In this document: one piece after another, positions 39,356 to 49,015 of the stretch
Numbering within the stretch: position 1 is the first letter of the stretch
Layout of the letters: each line of letters starts with the position of its first letter
Source: JBBDST01 sp040904765
Lineage (GTDB): Bacteria > Actinomycetota > Nitriliruptoria > Nitriliruptorales > Nitriliruptoraceae
NCBI GenBank assembly: GCA_040904765.1
Contig: JBBDST010000008.1
Span: 109,257-173,256 of the forward strand
Reading direction: 5' to 3'
Length of the DNA stretch: 64,000 bases
The notes under the pieces: model-generated
The model's database searches: none
Seen by the model: only the letters and a program-made list of their open reading frames with translations
Told to the model about the DNA's origin: nothing
Program-made: the position numbers and the translations under genes

Positions 39356-40324
39356 ATGCAGCGTCCACGCAGATTGCGTAGCACCCCCGCTTTGCGCCGT
39401 CTTGTACGCGAAACATGGCTGCAGCCGGCTCAACTGGTCTTACCCATTTTTGTCCGTGAAGGCCTTGACGCCCCGCGCGATATTGACGGCCTCACTGGCG
39501 TCAAACAATATGACCTGACGTCACTGGAACAGGTCGTAACTGACGCTGCCGCTAGCGGCGTTGGCGCAGTGATGCTGTTTGGTGTGCCCAATAGCCGAGA
39601 CGCGACCGGCAGTGGCGCAATCGACCCTGAAGGCATTCTGACCCGTAGTGTGGCTAAGGCCCGCACGGCTGTTGGCGACAGTCTGGTGGTGATGGCCGAC
39701 GTGTGCCTCGATGAATTCACGGATCATGGACACTGCGGTGTGCTTGACGCCAATGGCTGTGTACACAATGACGCGACATTGGCTAAATATGCGACGATGG
39801 CGACAGTGCTTGCCCAAGCCGGCACCGATGTTGTCGGCCTTTCTGGCATGATGGACGGCCAAGTCGGGTTTGTCCGTAACGCGCTTGAACATGACGGTCA
39901 CCCGGACACTGCCATTTTGGCCTACGCCGCCAAATATGCATCGGTGATGTACGGGCCTTTTCGTGCCGCAGTCGAGTCGACTCTTGAAGGAGATCGACGC
40001 AGTTATCAGCAAGATCCCGCAAATCGGCGAGAAGCCAAACGTGAGGTGCGTCTTGACGTTGCCGAAGACGCCGACATAATCCTCGTAAAGCCGGCGCTGA
40101 CCTATCTTGATGTGGTATCTGACACTGCCCGCGCTACCGACCTTCCCGTCGGCGCATACCTTGTTTCCGGCGAACATATGATGGTCGAGGCGGCCGCTCA
40201 TGCTGGCGCGTTTAACCGCCGAGACGGCATTCTGGAAACACTCACAAGCGTGAAGCGTGCTGGCGCACAGCTCATCCTCACCTACTGGGCGCAAGAAGTT
40301 GCCGGCTGGTTAAAGGAATCATGA
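39356..40324 (+). CDS. hemB: Porphobilinogen synthase
   Basis: Condenses two 5-aminolevulinates into porphobilinogen. A 322-residue TIM barrel. Metal-site region [16 protein letters not shown] keeps two of the three zinc-site cysteines with aspartate between them, which I recall as normal in actinobacteria. Schiff-base lysines lie in [14 protein letters not shown] and [13 protein letters not shown] choose the ATG at 39356, 5 bases after AGGAG, rather than the GTG at 39350 that lies against the same element. Confidence 0.96.
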   Translation: MQRPRRLRSTPALRRLVRETWLQPAQLVLPIFVREGLDAPRDIDGLTGVKQYDLTSLEQVVTDAAASGVGAVMLFGVPNSRDATGSGAIDPEGILTRSVAKARTAVGDSLVVMADVCLDEFTDHGHCGVLDANGCVHNDATLAKYATMATVLAQAGTDVVGLSGMMDGQVGFVRNALEHDGHPDTAILAYAAKYASVMYGPFRAAVESTLEGDRRSYQQDPANRREAKREVRLDVAEDADIILVKPALTYLDVVSDTARATDLPVGAYLVSGEHMMVEAAAHAGAFNRRDGILETLTSVKRAGAQLILTYWAQEVAGWLKES

Positions 40325-41625
40325 TGAACCGGACCGAGTCACTTGCGTGGCATAACCGTTCAAAGACAGTGATTCCTGGTGGCGTCAACTCGCCGGTGCG
40401 TGCCTTTGGGGCGGTCGGTGGCACGCCGGTCACGTTCGCATCTGGTGCTGGTGCGTATCTCACGGACGTTGACGGGAATCGTTACGTCGATCTGGTCGGT
40501 TCGTGGGGTCCGATGATTCTTGGGCATGCCCATCCTGCTGTCACTGCGGCAGTAGGCGCCGCAGTGCAAAATTCGTCGTCGTTTGGGGCTCCTACGCAAG
40601 CCGAAACGTTGCTCGCTGAAGCGATCGTTGAACGGGTTTCGGCCGTCGATCTGGTGCGCTTCGTTTCGTCAGGAACTGAAGCAGTGATGACCGCTGTGCG
40701 GCTTGCCCGGGCATTCACGAAGCGGCGTCTGATCATCAAATTTGCCGGCTGCTACCACGGGCATGTCGATGCCTTGCTGGTGCAGGCCGGTTCTGGTGTG
40801 GCAACGCTGTCTTTGCCCGACTCGCCTGGGGTGACCAATTCTCAGACAGCCGACACGCTCGTTTTGCCGTATAACGACCGGGAAACGTTGCAGGCCGTGT
40901 TTGCCACCCATGGGCAAGACATTGCTGGGGTTATCACCGAAGCTATCCCTGCCAACATGGGGGTTGTTCCTCCAGTGGACGGGTTTGATCTATTCCTGCG
41001 CGACTTAACACGCAGCCACGGTGCGTTGCTGATACTTGACGAGGTTATGACCGGTTTTCGGCTCGGGCCTGGCGGCTGGTGGCCACAGTTTGCCGGCATA
41101 TGGGAACCTGATCTTTTCACGTACGGCAAAGTGATCGGTGGCGGCTATCCGTTGGCTGCAGTTGCCGGACGACGTGCCATCATGGAGCAGCTTGCACCCG
41201 TTGGGCCGGTGTATCAGGCTGGCACGTTGAGCGGCAATCCGGTGGCTGCAACGGCCGGCTTAACCACGTTGGAACTCCTTGACGACAACGTCTATGCGCA
41301 TCTGCGTGCGACTGCAGCTCAGCTGTCAACGTCCGTTTCAAACGCACTAACCGTAGCGGGCGTATCTCACCAGCTGCAGGCGGCAGACAGTCTTTTCAGC
41401 GTGTTTTTCACAGACAGTCCCGTACGCAATTTTGCTGAAGCGTCACGGCAAAACACGGCTGTTTTTGCCGCTTTTTTTCACGCATTGCTGGATCGGGGCG
41501 TATATCTGCCACCGTCAGCGTTTGAAGCCTGGTTTGTGTCTGCAGCACACGATGATGAAGCATTAAGCCAGATCGATGCAGCATTGCCGGATGCGGCTCG
41601 TGCCGCCGCGCAAGCAAGTTCGTGA
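40321..41625 (+). CDS. hemL: Glutamate-1-semialdehyde 2,1-aminomutase
   Basis: A PLP enzyme turning glutamate-1-semialdehyde into 5-aminolevulinate, the step after HemA. 434 residues. Motifs: [18 protein letters not shown] at the N-terminus, [51 protein letters not shown], and the PLP lysine in [18 protein letters not shown]. The ATG at 40321 overlaps the hemB stop; a second ATG follows at once. Last gene of the plus-strand heme run, converging on the cobalamin-sensor gene. Confidence 0.96.
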   Translation: MMNRTESLAWHNRSKTVIPGGVNSPVRAFGAVGGTPVTFASGAGAYLTDVDGNRYVDLVGSWGPMILGHAHPAVTAAVGAAVQNSSSFGAPTQAETLLAEAIVERVSAVDLVRFVSSGTEAVMTAVRLARAFTKRRLIIKFAGCYHGHVDALLVQAGSGVATLSLPDSPGVTNSQTADTLVLPYNDRETLQAVFATHGQDIAGVITEAIPANMGVVPPVDGFDLFLRDLTRSHGALLILDEVMTGFRLGPGGWWPQFAGIWEPDLFTYGKVIGGGYPLAAVAGRRAIMEQLAPVGPVYQAGTLSGNPVAATAGLTTLELLDDNVYAHLRATAAQLSTSVSNALTVAGVSHQLQAADSLFSVFFTDSPVRNFAEASRQNTAVFAAFFHALLDRGVYLPPSAFEAWFVSAAHDDEALSQIDAALPDAARAAAQASS

Positions 41626-41829
41626 CGCAAAAAGCGTCGAACGAAACTGGCATTGGATATGTCGCGTTGGTCGCAGAACACCACGTCAAAGACATAGGGT
41701 GAGGATTCGACCGGCCACCTGGCTACGCCTAGCAAATATGGCGTACCGGTCAGCCGACGACGACGGCACCGGTACGCAGCAAGTTGCCGCTTCGTTCTTC
41801 GACGGCGTCAACGAGCGGCGCTAAGACCT

Positions 41830-42759
41830 CTAGGCCTGCGGTGAGAGCAGCAGCTGGGACCCCGCGGGCAACCAGTAACTCTTCAAGCCAGCGGGTGAAT
41901 TCGAAAAAGCTTCGTCATCGTCGACGAGACGTGCGGCTGCTGCGAAACGGACAATAGAGACCAGATCTTCGTGGGTGCGGGCACGCTGATGTTGGTTATA
42001 CGTCGCCATAGGCGCAAAACGTTGCGCTAACTTCTCAAACGCAACAGCCCCAAACTCCTCAGCTCGTGCATCAAGCTCGACTGCAACCAGGGACAGTTCG
42101 ACAGGGTCTGTCTCAACTTTCGGTGGGTTCTGACGCCAGTCGCGCAACAGGCTCGCAACACTTGGAATATCGGCTGCCCACGCATCAGCGCCAAGCATGC
42201 TGGCCCGAGCTGCTGTAAGGCCACGGCCGCCGGCTAGCACCGGAATGCCATGTGAGTGTGCAGCGTCCGAGAGCCGAGCCACCCCGAAAACCGACTCGAG
42301 GAGGCTGCAGCTCACCGCCAGTGCGTCGGGTCGACGACGCTCCAGCAGACTGGCGACATCCTGTGCTGGCGTGGAGCCGCCTAAGAAGAGAACACCTTGA
42401 CCTTCAGCCTGTAGCCCCACGGCGAACATCTGCGCTGGCAGCGAATGCCATTCACCTTCCGCGCAGGCGACCACGACGGTGCCTTCGGGCGGGTGCGGAT
42501 AGGCGTGAAAAGATAGGGCTTCAAGCGTTGCCTGCGATACCCCTGTGACGACATGCTCTTCTGCGCTCGTTGCTTCTGCACGATGCCAACATGACCCAAT
42601 TTCTCGCTGCACGACACCGATCAAGTCGCTAAGCAGAACACGAAGAGGTACCCCTTCGTCAAGTAGTGCAAGGGCGAGTTGCACTGCTTGAGTACGCTCG
42701 CCAGACAAGGCTAGTTCAAAGAATTCGTCGCTTTTGCCAGGCGCCAGTGCGAGCGTCAT
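41830..42759 (-). CDS. Cobalamin-binding sensor with CarH-type motif, C-terminal frameshift
   Basis: The frame gives 309 residues. Residues about 10-90 form a helical B12-cap bundle with W58-x9-E68-H69, the motif that in CarH/LitR photoreceptors packs over adenosylcobalamin. Residues 92-210 form the Rossmann-like B12-binding domain, with EGEWH105 at the lower-ligand position, GQGVLFLGGSTPAQDV and GIPVLAGGRGL. No DNA-binding domain is present. After DDDEAF the frame runs into SNSPAGLKSYW and stops. One extra T in the T-run near 41905 restores a family-like end (FEFTRWLEELLVARGVPAAA, stop at 41752-41750). So the tail is probably frameshifted. Its ATG overlaps the GGDEF gene's stop. Confidence 0.8.
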   Translation of the reverse strand: MTLALAPGKSDEFFELALSGERTQAVQLALALLDEGVPLRVLLSDLIGVVQREIGSCWHRAEATSAEEHVVTGVSQATLEALSFHAYPHPPEGTVVVACAEGEWHSLPAQMFAVGLQAEGQGVLFLGGSTPAQDVASLLERRRPDALAVSCSLLESVFGVARLSDAAHSHGIPVLAGGRGLTAARASMLGADAWAADIPSVASLLRDWRQNPPKVETDPVELSLVAVELDARAEEFGAVAFEKLAQRFAPMATYNQHQRARTHEDLVSIVRFAAAARLVDDDEAFSNSPAGLKSYWLPAGSQLLLSPQA

Positions 42760-43996
42760 CGTGCAAACAAGTCATAGCCGGTGAATCGTTGTGGCCGTGG
42801 ACACATCTCGCAGTCTGGTATCCGTACGTGCGAGTCATGATGGTCATTCGAGGCCATGTATGCCTTGAACGCCGACTCGTTGTCCCACCAGGAAACCATC
42901 ACCAGTGAAGTCGCATCCACACGGTCGCTCCAGACTTCCAGCCGCTGGGAACCGGGCCAGTCGTCCACTTGTCCGAGGCGTTCAGTGAACGCTGCAAGGA
43001 GTTTTGATCGTCCGGCCGTTGGAACGCTTAGCAGACTGTGGGCTACGAAAGTCGCAGAAGGTTTAACGGCAACCTGCTCATCGTTTTGTTTGGCTGTTGG
43101 CTCTGCTTTTGGCGTCGGCGTCTGACTCCATACCCATCGGTTCCGGCCGGCCCGTTTCGCTTGGTACATGGCGGCGTCCGCCCGCCCAACGACATCGTCG
43201 CCATCACCATCGAACGGGGCTATTCCGGCTGAAAACGTCACTGGGTGCGGGCGCGCTTGCTCCCATTTTGTCCGTAACCGTTCAAGGAAAGCCTCAACAC
43301 CGGCCGTTTCGATCGGGTGACTCAGCAAAATGAGAAACTCTTCGCCGCCAAAGCGGCTCGCAAGGTCACGTGCCCGAATCGTGTCGGCGATCACCTGACC
43401 GAGCGATCATAAGACTTCGTCACCTTGCAAGTGTCCCAAATCGTCGTTTATTTGTTTGAAGTGATCGAGGTCGAGCATAATTACTTTGTCGCCGGTCTTA
43501 AGACGGCCCAGAGCGCGCCCCATAACTCGTCGGTTCGACAGGCCAGTCAGGACATCGATGTCAGCGTCGTTGGCGAGCCGTTTGGTCCGGGTTACCAGTT
43601 CGACGGCACGGTGGACATCCCGAACAAAGCCTGGCAAGTAACGAACCAAAATTGGCCGGGTCACACTGTCGACCGGTGCCAAAGGAACGACGGGATCGTC
43701 AACCCCGAAAGACAAGTCGATAGGTACAGCATCACTGCCGGCCTTATCTGGATCCACAACGGCACCACCAAGCGCTGCGACTAACCGCAACGCTTGGTGG
43801 TGCGGGCATCGGCGGCTGACTCTATCCACAGCAACTCACGGCTCGCTTGCAACACGACACCATCCTGTGTAGTGGCGGTAGGTGCCGAAAAAACTTCATC
43901 TTCCGAAGGCTGACTTATATGACTAGAGTAACGCAGAGTGTGTGAATCCTCGGCGACAAACACCAAGCGTGTTGATGGATCGCACACGTGTCGCAT
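42756..43996 (-). pseudogene. GGDEF-ABM fusion protein, frameshifted and interrupted by TGA
   Basis: From the N-terminus: an unrecognised region (ELLWIESAADAR, then in another frame QALRLVAALGGAVVDPD), a linker helix, a GGDEF domain (DVLTGLSNRRVM, MLDLDHFKQINDDLGHLQGDEVL, RARDLASRFGGEEFLILL), and a C-terminal ABM domain (RLEVWSDRV, MVSWWDNESAFKAYMAS, HHDSHVRIP). The GGDEF is split by TGA at 43409-43407, where relatives have a residue such as Arg in GDEVLR. A frame change is needed near 43800-43815 (ADAR to HQALRL). GGDEF domains make cyclic di-GMP and ABM domains resemble heme-degrading monooxygenases; the fusion is unusual. The damage suggests a dying gene. Confidence 0.7.
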
Positions 43997-44073
43997 TATT
44001 GTTGGTCAACGGCGTACACGCGGTGAAACACGAGAGCAAGCCTTTTGCCTCCAGCACCTAGTAAGCGGAAATA

Positions 44074-46752
44074 TTAATGCTTCTGTGCGTCAAACCAGGT
44101 CAGGCCCGAGGCTGTGTCTACGTCGAGGGGAATACGTAACTTGGCGACGTCACGTAGCGATTTGACGACGAGTTCTTCTGCTGCCCCAGCATCCTCATCG
44201 GTCACTTCAAGCACCACTTCATCGTGTACTTGTAACAGTAATTGGGCCGATAGCCCACTTGGAGCAAGGGCGGCATCTAACACAATCATGGCACGCTTAA
44301 TGATGTCTGCAGCAGTTCCTTGAATGGGCGCATTTAACGCCATTCGTTCGGCGTTTTGGCGCAAATTTCGATTGTCTGATGACAGATCCGGTAGGTATCG
44401 GCGGCGTCCAAAAAGAGTCGTGGTGTAGCCGGTGCTGCGTGCGCCTTTCACAACATCTTCAAGATATGTTTTGACCCGAGGAAACCGGGCAAAATAGGCG
44501 TTCACAAGCTCTTCTGCGTCATCAACTGGAATGTCGAGCTGTTGCGATAAACCAAACGCTGTGAGCCCATAAGCAAGCCCGTAGTTCACCGCTTTCGCCC
44601 GGTCCCGCAATACCGTGTCAACTTGGGAAAGCGGAGTATCAAATACTTTCGCAGCGGTCGTTGCGTGCACATCCTCGCCTTGCGCAAAGGCTTCAAGCAG
44701 CCCTTCGTCTTCTGAAAGATGAGCTAAAAGTCGCAGTTCAATCTGTGAATAGTCGGCCACCAACAGCACGTCATACCCGTTTCCTGGCACAAATGCGCGC
44801 CGGATTTCTCGGCCTTCACCGCGTCGGATCGGAATGTTTTGCAAGTTTGGCTGCAATGACGACAGCCGGCCGGTTGTCGTACTGGTTTGAGAAAAGGTGG
44901 TGTGGATTCTGCCGGTCGATTGATTTACCAGTGGCGGCAAAGCATCAACATAGGTGGTGAGCAGTTTGGTTGATTCACGCCACGCCAACAGCGCTGGCAC
45001 GATCGGATGATGATCAACTAAACGCGACAACGCTTTAGCATCAGTCGAATAGCCCGTCTTAATTTTTCGGGTTCGGGGCAGGTCGAGACGATCAAACAAG
45101 ATCCGTTGCAGCTGCTGTGCAGAGGCAAGATTGAACTGTTCGCCAGCATGGCCGTAGATCTCGGTTGCAAGTGCAGCCAATTTTGTGTTCAGTCGATCAC
45201 GCAGTTCATCAAGCACCGTCAAATCAATCGCGATGCCCCGTATTTCCATGCGTGCCAATACAGGGGCAAGGGGCGCTTCGATCGTGTCATGAAGGTCCCG
45301 TTGCTTGGCACTGTCAAGCCGTTCACCTAAGACGGTAAACAGTTCAAACGTCACGGCCGCATCGATAGCCACCGCGAGCATCACCTCATCGGTATCGATG
45401 GTGAAGGCTAACTGCCCAGCAGTATTTGTCGTGCCAGTGGCTGCGTGTGGACGCCCCAAATACTGTCCTACCACCGTTGCCAAGGCTACGTCGCTGCGTT
45501 CAGGTGACAGCAAGTAAGCGGCAAGTTGAGTGTCCAAAAGCACGACCGACAAGTCGATGCCGACAGCGGCCAGAGCATGGGTAAGTCGCTTACTGTCGTG
45601 GGTGACGAGCGTCGTCTCGCTGCGCGTTATCAGTGCTTGCAACACCTGTGGCATGCCGGCGTCCGAAAGGTCCACCACAACAACGTCGCCGTCGCCGGCG
45701 GTAAGGGCGAGATAGCCAGATTCCGCCTCTTGACGATCTGCAGTGCTTGTCACTGCCACTGCGATCGGCCCGGCGTCGTGGTTGGACAACCATGTGCGAA
45801 ACGACTGGGCATCGTGACGGGTTGCCTTGACCGCAGCAGCCGGAGGTGCGTGGTCTGCACGGGTATCGGTGATCTTGGCGTCACGGATCAACCGGTCATA
45901 CAACGAACGAAACTGCAGGGCATCAAACAGTGGTGCGATCGTTTCTACATCAAGCTCAACAGGCGCTAATGCAGCCACATCAAGAGCCACATCAACATCG
46001 ATTTTAAGACGCATCACGTCCTGATTGATCCGCACTTGCGGTTCGTGTTCACGCAGGTTCGCAACAACTTTGGTGCCGTTTACTGACTCAAGATTGTCGT
46101 AGATCGCATCGATTGAGCCGAACTGTTGCAGCAGTTTCGCAGCCGTTTTTTCACCGACCCCAGGTACACCGGGAAGATTGTCGGATGTATCTCCACGCAA
46201 GGCGGCATAGTCCAAATACTGTTTTGGGGTGACGCCGTAACGACTTTCAACCGCGTCGGCATCAAGTTCGTTAAGTTCGCTGATGCCCTTCACCGTGTAA
46301 AGCACCGTCACATCGTTAGATACCAGTTGCAGTGCGTCACGGTCGCCAGTGACGATAGCTGTGTGCCAGTTGTGTTGGGTGGCGCGGGTTGCCACGGTTG
46401 CGATCAGATCGTCTGCTTCGACCCCTTGCACCTCGATTATGGGAAAACCAAAAGCTGCCACGACGCGTCGGATCAAGTCGACTTGTGGTCGAAACGTTTC
46501 AGGCGGCGCGGCGCGTTGCGCTTTATACCCTGAAAATAAGGCGATGCGTTGTTCGTCACGTCCTTTATCGAACGCTACGACAATGGCGTCGGGTTGCCGT
46601 TCGGTCAACAGTTTGATCAGCATCGAGGTAAACCCGAACACGGCGTTGGTTGGTTCACCGGTGGTGGTACGCAACGTGTCTGGTAACGCGTAAAACGCCC
46701 GGTACGCCAACGAATGGCCGTCGATTAGAACAAGTTCTCGAGGTGTGGCCAC
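44074..46752 (-). CDS. polA: DNA polymerase I
   Basis: An 892-residue repair and Okazaki-fragment polymerase. Residues 1-290 form the 5' nuclease (LVLIDGHSLAYRAFYALP, GDRDALQLVS, GVPGVGEKTAAKLLQQFG). Residues about 310-480 are a 3'-5'-exonuclease-like domain lacking the usual DxE pair, so proofreading is probably absent, as in other Actinobacteria. The polymerase domain carries motif A DYSQIELRLLAHLSEDEG, motif B RDRAKAVNYGLAYGLTAFG and motif C LLQVHDEVVLEV. Diverges from the thioredoxin-like gene across about 100 bases. Confidence 0.96.
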   Translation of the reverse strand: MATPRELVLIDGHSLAYRAFYALPDTLRTTTGEPTNAVFGFTSMLIKLLTERQPDAIVVAFDKGRDEQRIALFSGYKAQRAAPPETFRPQVDLIRRVVAAFGFPIIEVQGVEADDLIATVATRATQHNWHTAIVTGDRDALQLVSNDVTVLYTVKGISELNELDADAVESRYGVTPKQYLDYAALRGDTSDNLPGVPGVGEKTAAKLLQQFGSIDAIYDNLESVNGTKVVANLREHEPQVRINQDVMRLKIDVDVALDVAALAPVELDVETIAPLFDALQFRSLYDRLIRDAKITDTRADHAPPAAAVKATRHDAQSFRTWLSNHDAGPIAVAVTSTADRQEAESGYLALTAGDGDVVVVDLSDAGMPQVLQALITRSETTLVTHDSKRLTHALAAVGIDLSVVLLDTQLAAYLLSPERSDVALATVVGQYLGRPHAATGTTNTAGQLAFTIDTDEVMLAVAIDAAVTFELFTVLGERLDSAKQRDLHDTIEAPLAPVLARMEIRGIAIDLTVLDELRDRLNTKLAALATEIYGHAGEQFNLASAQQLQRILFDRLDLPRTRKIKTGYSTDAKALSRLVDHHPIVPALLAWRESTKLLTTYVDALPPLVNQSTGRIHTTFSQTSTTTGRLSSLQPNLQNIPIRRGEGREIRRAFVPGNGYDVLLVADYSQIELRLLAHLSEDEGLLEAFAQGEDVHATTAAKVFDTPLSQVDTVLRDRAKAVNYGLAYGLTAFGLSQQLDIPVDDAEELVNAYFARFPRVKTYLEDVVKGARSTGYTTTLFGRRRYLPDLSSDNRNLRQNAERMALNAPIQGTAADIIKRAMIVLDAALAPSGLSAQLLLQVHDEVVLEVTDEDAGAAEELVVKSLRDVAKLRIPLDVDTASGLTWFDAQKH

Positions 46753-46855
46753 AGTGCCGTCCGTTCGCTTGAAAGCCCAGCCTAGTTTGCCGTGGCGTCA
46801 TCTTGGTGTCGACGTACCCCATACCCTGTGTTTGGCAGCACCTTAAGGAGTGACA

Positions 46856-47680
46856 ATGACAGACGCCCCGGCGATTTTTGCGGTGAACGATGAGACGTTT
46901 GACACTCTGGTGCGCCAGGCATCGCACGACCGGCCGGTGATTGTCGATTTTTGGGCCCCCTGGTGTTCTCCGTGCACCGCTTTGACGCCACTACTCACTC
47001 AGGCAGTGAACAGTCGTGAAGGTACTGTTGCGCTGGCAACGGTGAACGTTGACGAGAATGCCAAAACTGCCCGTGAGTTTAACGTGCGCGGTATTCCAAA
47101 CGTATTTGGGTTTCGTGAGGGAAAAGCCATCGCACAGTTCACCGGCGTGCAACCGGTCGCACAGATCGAACACTTCATCGATGACTTGCTACCGACACTG
47201 GCCGACCAGCACGTCGCACGTGCCAGAAGCGCACCGTGCGACGAAGCAATTGCCGCGCTGCATCAAGCACTCGCGAGCGATCCCGCCCATCGTGAGGCGG
47301 CGCTTGGTTTGGCGGAACTCGTCTGGGAATCTGAACCTGACCTTGCGCAACAATTAGCGACAAAACACCGGCCAGACCCTTTAGCTGAACGTATTCTGAC
47401 TCGTCTGCGCCTCTCTGGAACTAGCCCTAGTCGCGCTGTGCACATTGCCGCGTTTGCTGCCGATCCGTCAGATGGAACGCTCGGGGTTGCGTCAGCCAGG
47501 GCTTATGCCGCCCGTGAAGACTATGACCTGGCTTTTCATGCACTCCTTGATGTCATCCGGTTAGACGACCCTGCCAAGCATGAAGCCCGCAGGGAACTGG
47601 CGTCTTTGTTCGCACTGCTTGGCGACGCTGACCCGCGTGTTCAAGCAGCCCGGCCCCTCCTTGCCCGCGCCCTTTTGTGA
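46856..47680 (+). CDS. Thioredoxin-TPR protein (CnoX/YbbN-like)
   Basis: A 274-residue cytoplasmic protein with an N-terminal thioredoxin domain (VIVDFWAPWCSPC, Cys37 and Cys40; cis-proline in RGIPNVFGF) followed by helical repeats like TPRs (DEAIAALHQALASDPAHREAALGLAEL and later units). This is the layout of CnoX-type co-chaperones that guard proteins against oxidation and hand them to folding machinery. The middle residues are Ser-Pro instead of Gly-Pro, so redox behaviour may differ. The ATG at 46856 sits 6 bases after AAGGAG; the GTG at 46850 lies against it. Confidence 0.87.
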   Translation: MTDAPAIFAVNDETFDTLVRQASHDRPVIVDFWAPWCSPCTALTPLLTQAVNSREGTVALATVNVDENAKTAREFNVRGIPNVFGFREGKAIAQFTGVQPVAQIEHFIDDLLPTLADQHVARARSAPCDEAIAALHQALASDPAHREAALGLAELVWESEPDLAQQLATKHRPDPLAERILTRLRLSGTSPSRAVHIAAFAADPSDGTLGVASARAYAAREDYDLAFHALLDVIRLDDPAKHEARRELASLFALLGDADPRVQAARPLLARALL

Positions 47681-47690
47681 AAGGCCAACG

Positions 47691-48197
47691 ATGACCCTGC
47701 CCTCTGCCGGAATGCCGGTTTCAGCCAGTCGTATCGAAATCGCGCGACTTATGACACAGCTTGATGCCAACCCGCTTGGCAATGTTCACGGCGGCGTCAT
47801 CATGCGTGAAGTTGACAATGCTGGCGGTATGGCGGCCGCACGCCATGCCGGCCGAATCTGTGTCACCGCGGCGATTGATGAACTGAGTTTTGTCGGCCCA
47901 GTCCACGTAAATGATCTGCTTATTTTGAGCGCATCGGTGAACTTTGCCGGCGCGACCTCACTTGAAGTTGGCGTACGTGTCGAAGCCGAACCGTTTGGTG
48001 GTGGGCCGCGCAGGCACACCACTAGCGCGTTTCTAGTGTTTGTTTCGCTCGACGAAGATGGTCAGCCCTGCCCGGTGCCGCCACTGATTGCTGAAACGCC
48101 AGCCGAGAAACGGCGGCAAGAACTTGGCGCGTTACGCCGACAGATGCGCGACGAACGGCGTCAACGTATCGGCGCGTGGCCGCAAGCCCACAGCTAG
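47691..48197 (+). CDS. Acyl-CoA thioesterase (hotdog fold, YciA-like)
   Basis: A 168-residue single-hotdog thioesterase. The active-site helix region reads NPLGNVHGGVIMREVDNAGG, with the aspartate as likely base, and CVTAAIDELSFVGPVHVNDLLILSASV follows as in the YciA/BFIT group. The last ~35 residues are charged and helical (EKRRQELGALRRQMRDERRQ). I chose the ATG at 47691 with AAAGG 6 bases before it; the frame is open further upstream inside the thioredoxin gene. It ends 4 bases before the stop of the converging pdtaR gene. Preferred acyl-CoA unknown. Confidence 0.87.
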   Translation: MTLPSAGMPVSASRIEIARLMTQLDANPLGNVHGGVIMREVDNAGGMAAARHAGRICVTAAIDELSFVGPVHVNDLLILSASVNFAGATSLEVGVRVEAEPFGGGPRRHTTSAFLVFVSLDEDGQPCPVPPLIAETPAEKRRQELGALRRQMRDERRQRIGAWPQAHS

Positions 48198-48201
48198 CCG
48201 G

Positions 48202-48807
48202 CTATGCCCGTTCGAAGCGGGCAATGACCTGTTCGGCAACGTCGCGCATAGTGATACGCCGTTCCATCGCGGAACGTTGCAATGCGCGAAACGCGTCTGC
48301 TTCAGTCAAGCCTTCGTGTTCCTGCAACAGGCCTTTGGCACGTTCCACCAGTTTGCGCAGTTCGAGCTGGTCAGCCAAGTCGTCACGTTCACGTTCAACG
48401 TCGGACAGTTCACGGAAACGACCCGTAGCAATCTGCACCGCCGGCAGCAGGTCATGTTTTTGGAACGGTTTGACTAGGTAAGCCATCGCGCCGGCACGGC
48501 GCGCTTTTTCAACCAGTTCACGCTGACTAAATGCAGTGAGAATAAGGATGGCCGATAGCCGTTCGGCTGCGATCTGTTCGGCCGCATCAATGCCATCCAT
48601 GATTGGCATCTTGACGTCAAGAATCACTAGGTCAGGTTTAAGTTCACGTGCGAGCCGCACCGCTGAAGCGCCGTCGGAAACTTCGGCAACAACGTCAAAT
48701 CCTTCTTCTTCGAGCATCTCTTTTAAGTCAAGTCTGATCAGCGCCTCATCTTCAGCGATAAGGACACGTGATGTCCTTTGCTGGGTCTCGGATGGCGAAC
48801 CGGTCAC
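48202..48807 (-). CDS. pdtaR: ANTAR-domain response regulator PdtaR
   Basis: A 201-residue two-domain regulator. The receiver domain (residues 12-130) has IAEDEALIRLDL, the phosphate-accepting Asp64 in LVILDVKMPIMDG, and the lysine in YLVKPFQKHD. The C-terminal ANTAR domain (about 140-198: LELRKLVERAKGLLQEHEGLTEADAF, RALQRSAMERRITM) binds paired stem-loops in RNA to stop early termination. It resembles mycobacterial PdtaR, whose kinase is encoded elsewhere. Converges with the thioesterase gene. The kinase and RNA targets are not in this window. Confidence 0.93.
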   Translation of the reverse strand: MTGSPSETQQRTSRVLIAEDEALIRLDLKEMLEEEGFDVVAEVSDGASAVRLARELKPDLVILDVKMPIMDGIDAAEQIAAERLSAILILTAFSQRELVEKARRAGAMAYLVKPFQKHDLLPAVQIATGRFRELSDVERERDDLADQLELRKLVERAKGLLQEHEGLTEADAFRALQRSAMERRITMRDVAEQVIARFERA

Positions 48808-48857
48808 GCTTATTCCTTCATGCTCTGTAAGTACTGCACGTTAGTTGTGCCGCTGTC

Positions 48858-48944
48858 TGGTACCCCCGGTGGGATTCGAACCCACAAGCCCGCAAGGGCA
48901 GCGGATTTTGAATCCGCCCTGTATGCCAGTTCCAGCACGGGGGC
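48858..48944 (-). tRNA. tRNA-Leu (CAA)
   Basis: A class II tRNA on the minus strand, 5' end at 48944. Acceptor GCCCCCG pairs with CGGGGGT, then discriminator A and an encoded CCA (48860-48858). The anticodon stem GCGGA/TCCGC holds the loop TTCAAAA, giving CAA, which reads UUG codons. A long variable arm (CTGCCCTTGCGGGCTTG region) and the T loop GTTCGAATC complete the leucine tRNA shape. It stands alone between trpA and pdtaR. Confidence 0.96.
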
Positions 48945-49015
48945 GCGAAGAAAGTGTTGCATATGTCGTTACGCGCCTGCGCAGCCTACCTTCACCTGCG
49001 CCCAGTTACGCATTC

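Noticed and set aside
39698..39745. Porphobilinogen synthase lacking one zinc cysteine
   Set aside because: The C-D-C pattern in [14 protein letters not shown] is, to my knowledge, usual in Actinobacteria.
43407..43409. In-frame TGA in the GGDEF gene as a second selenocysteine
   Set aside because: The position is an Arg-like or variable residue in GDEVLR, not a redox site, there is no neighbouring cysteine motif, and I see no hairpin like the one at 28316-28348. The gene also carries a frameshift, so nonsense decay fits better.
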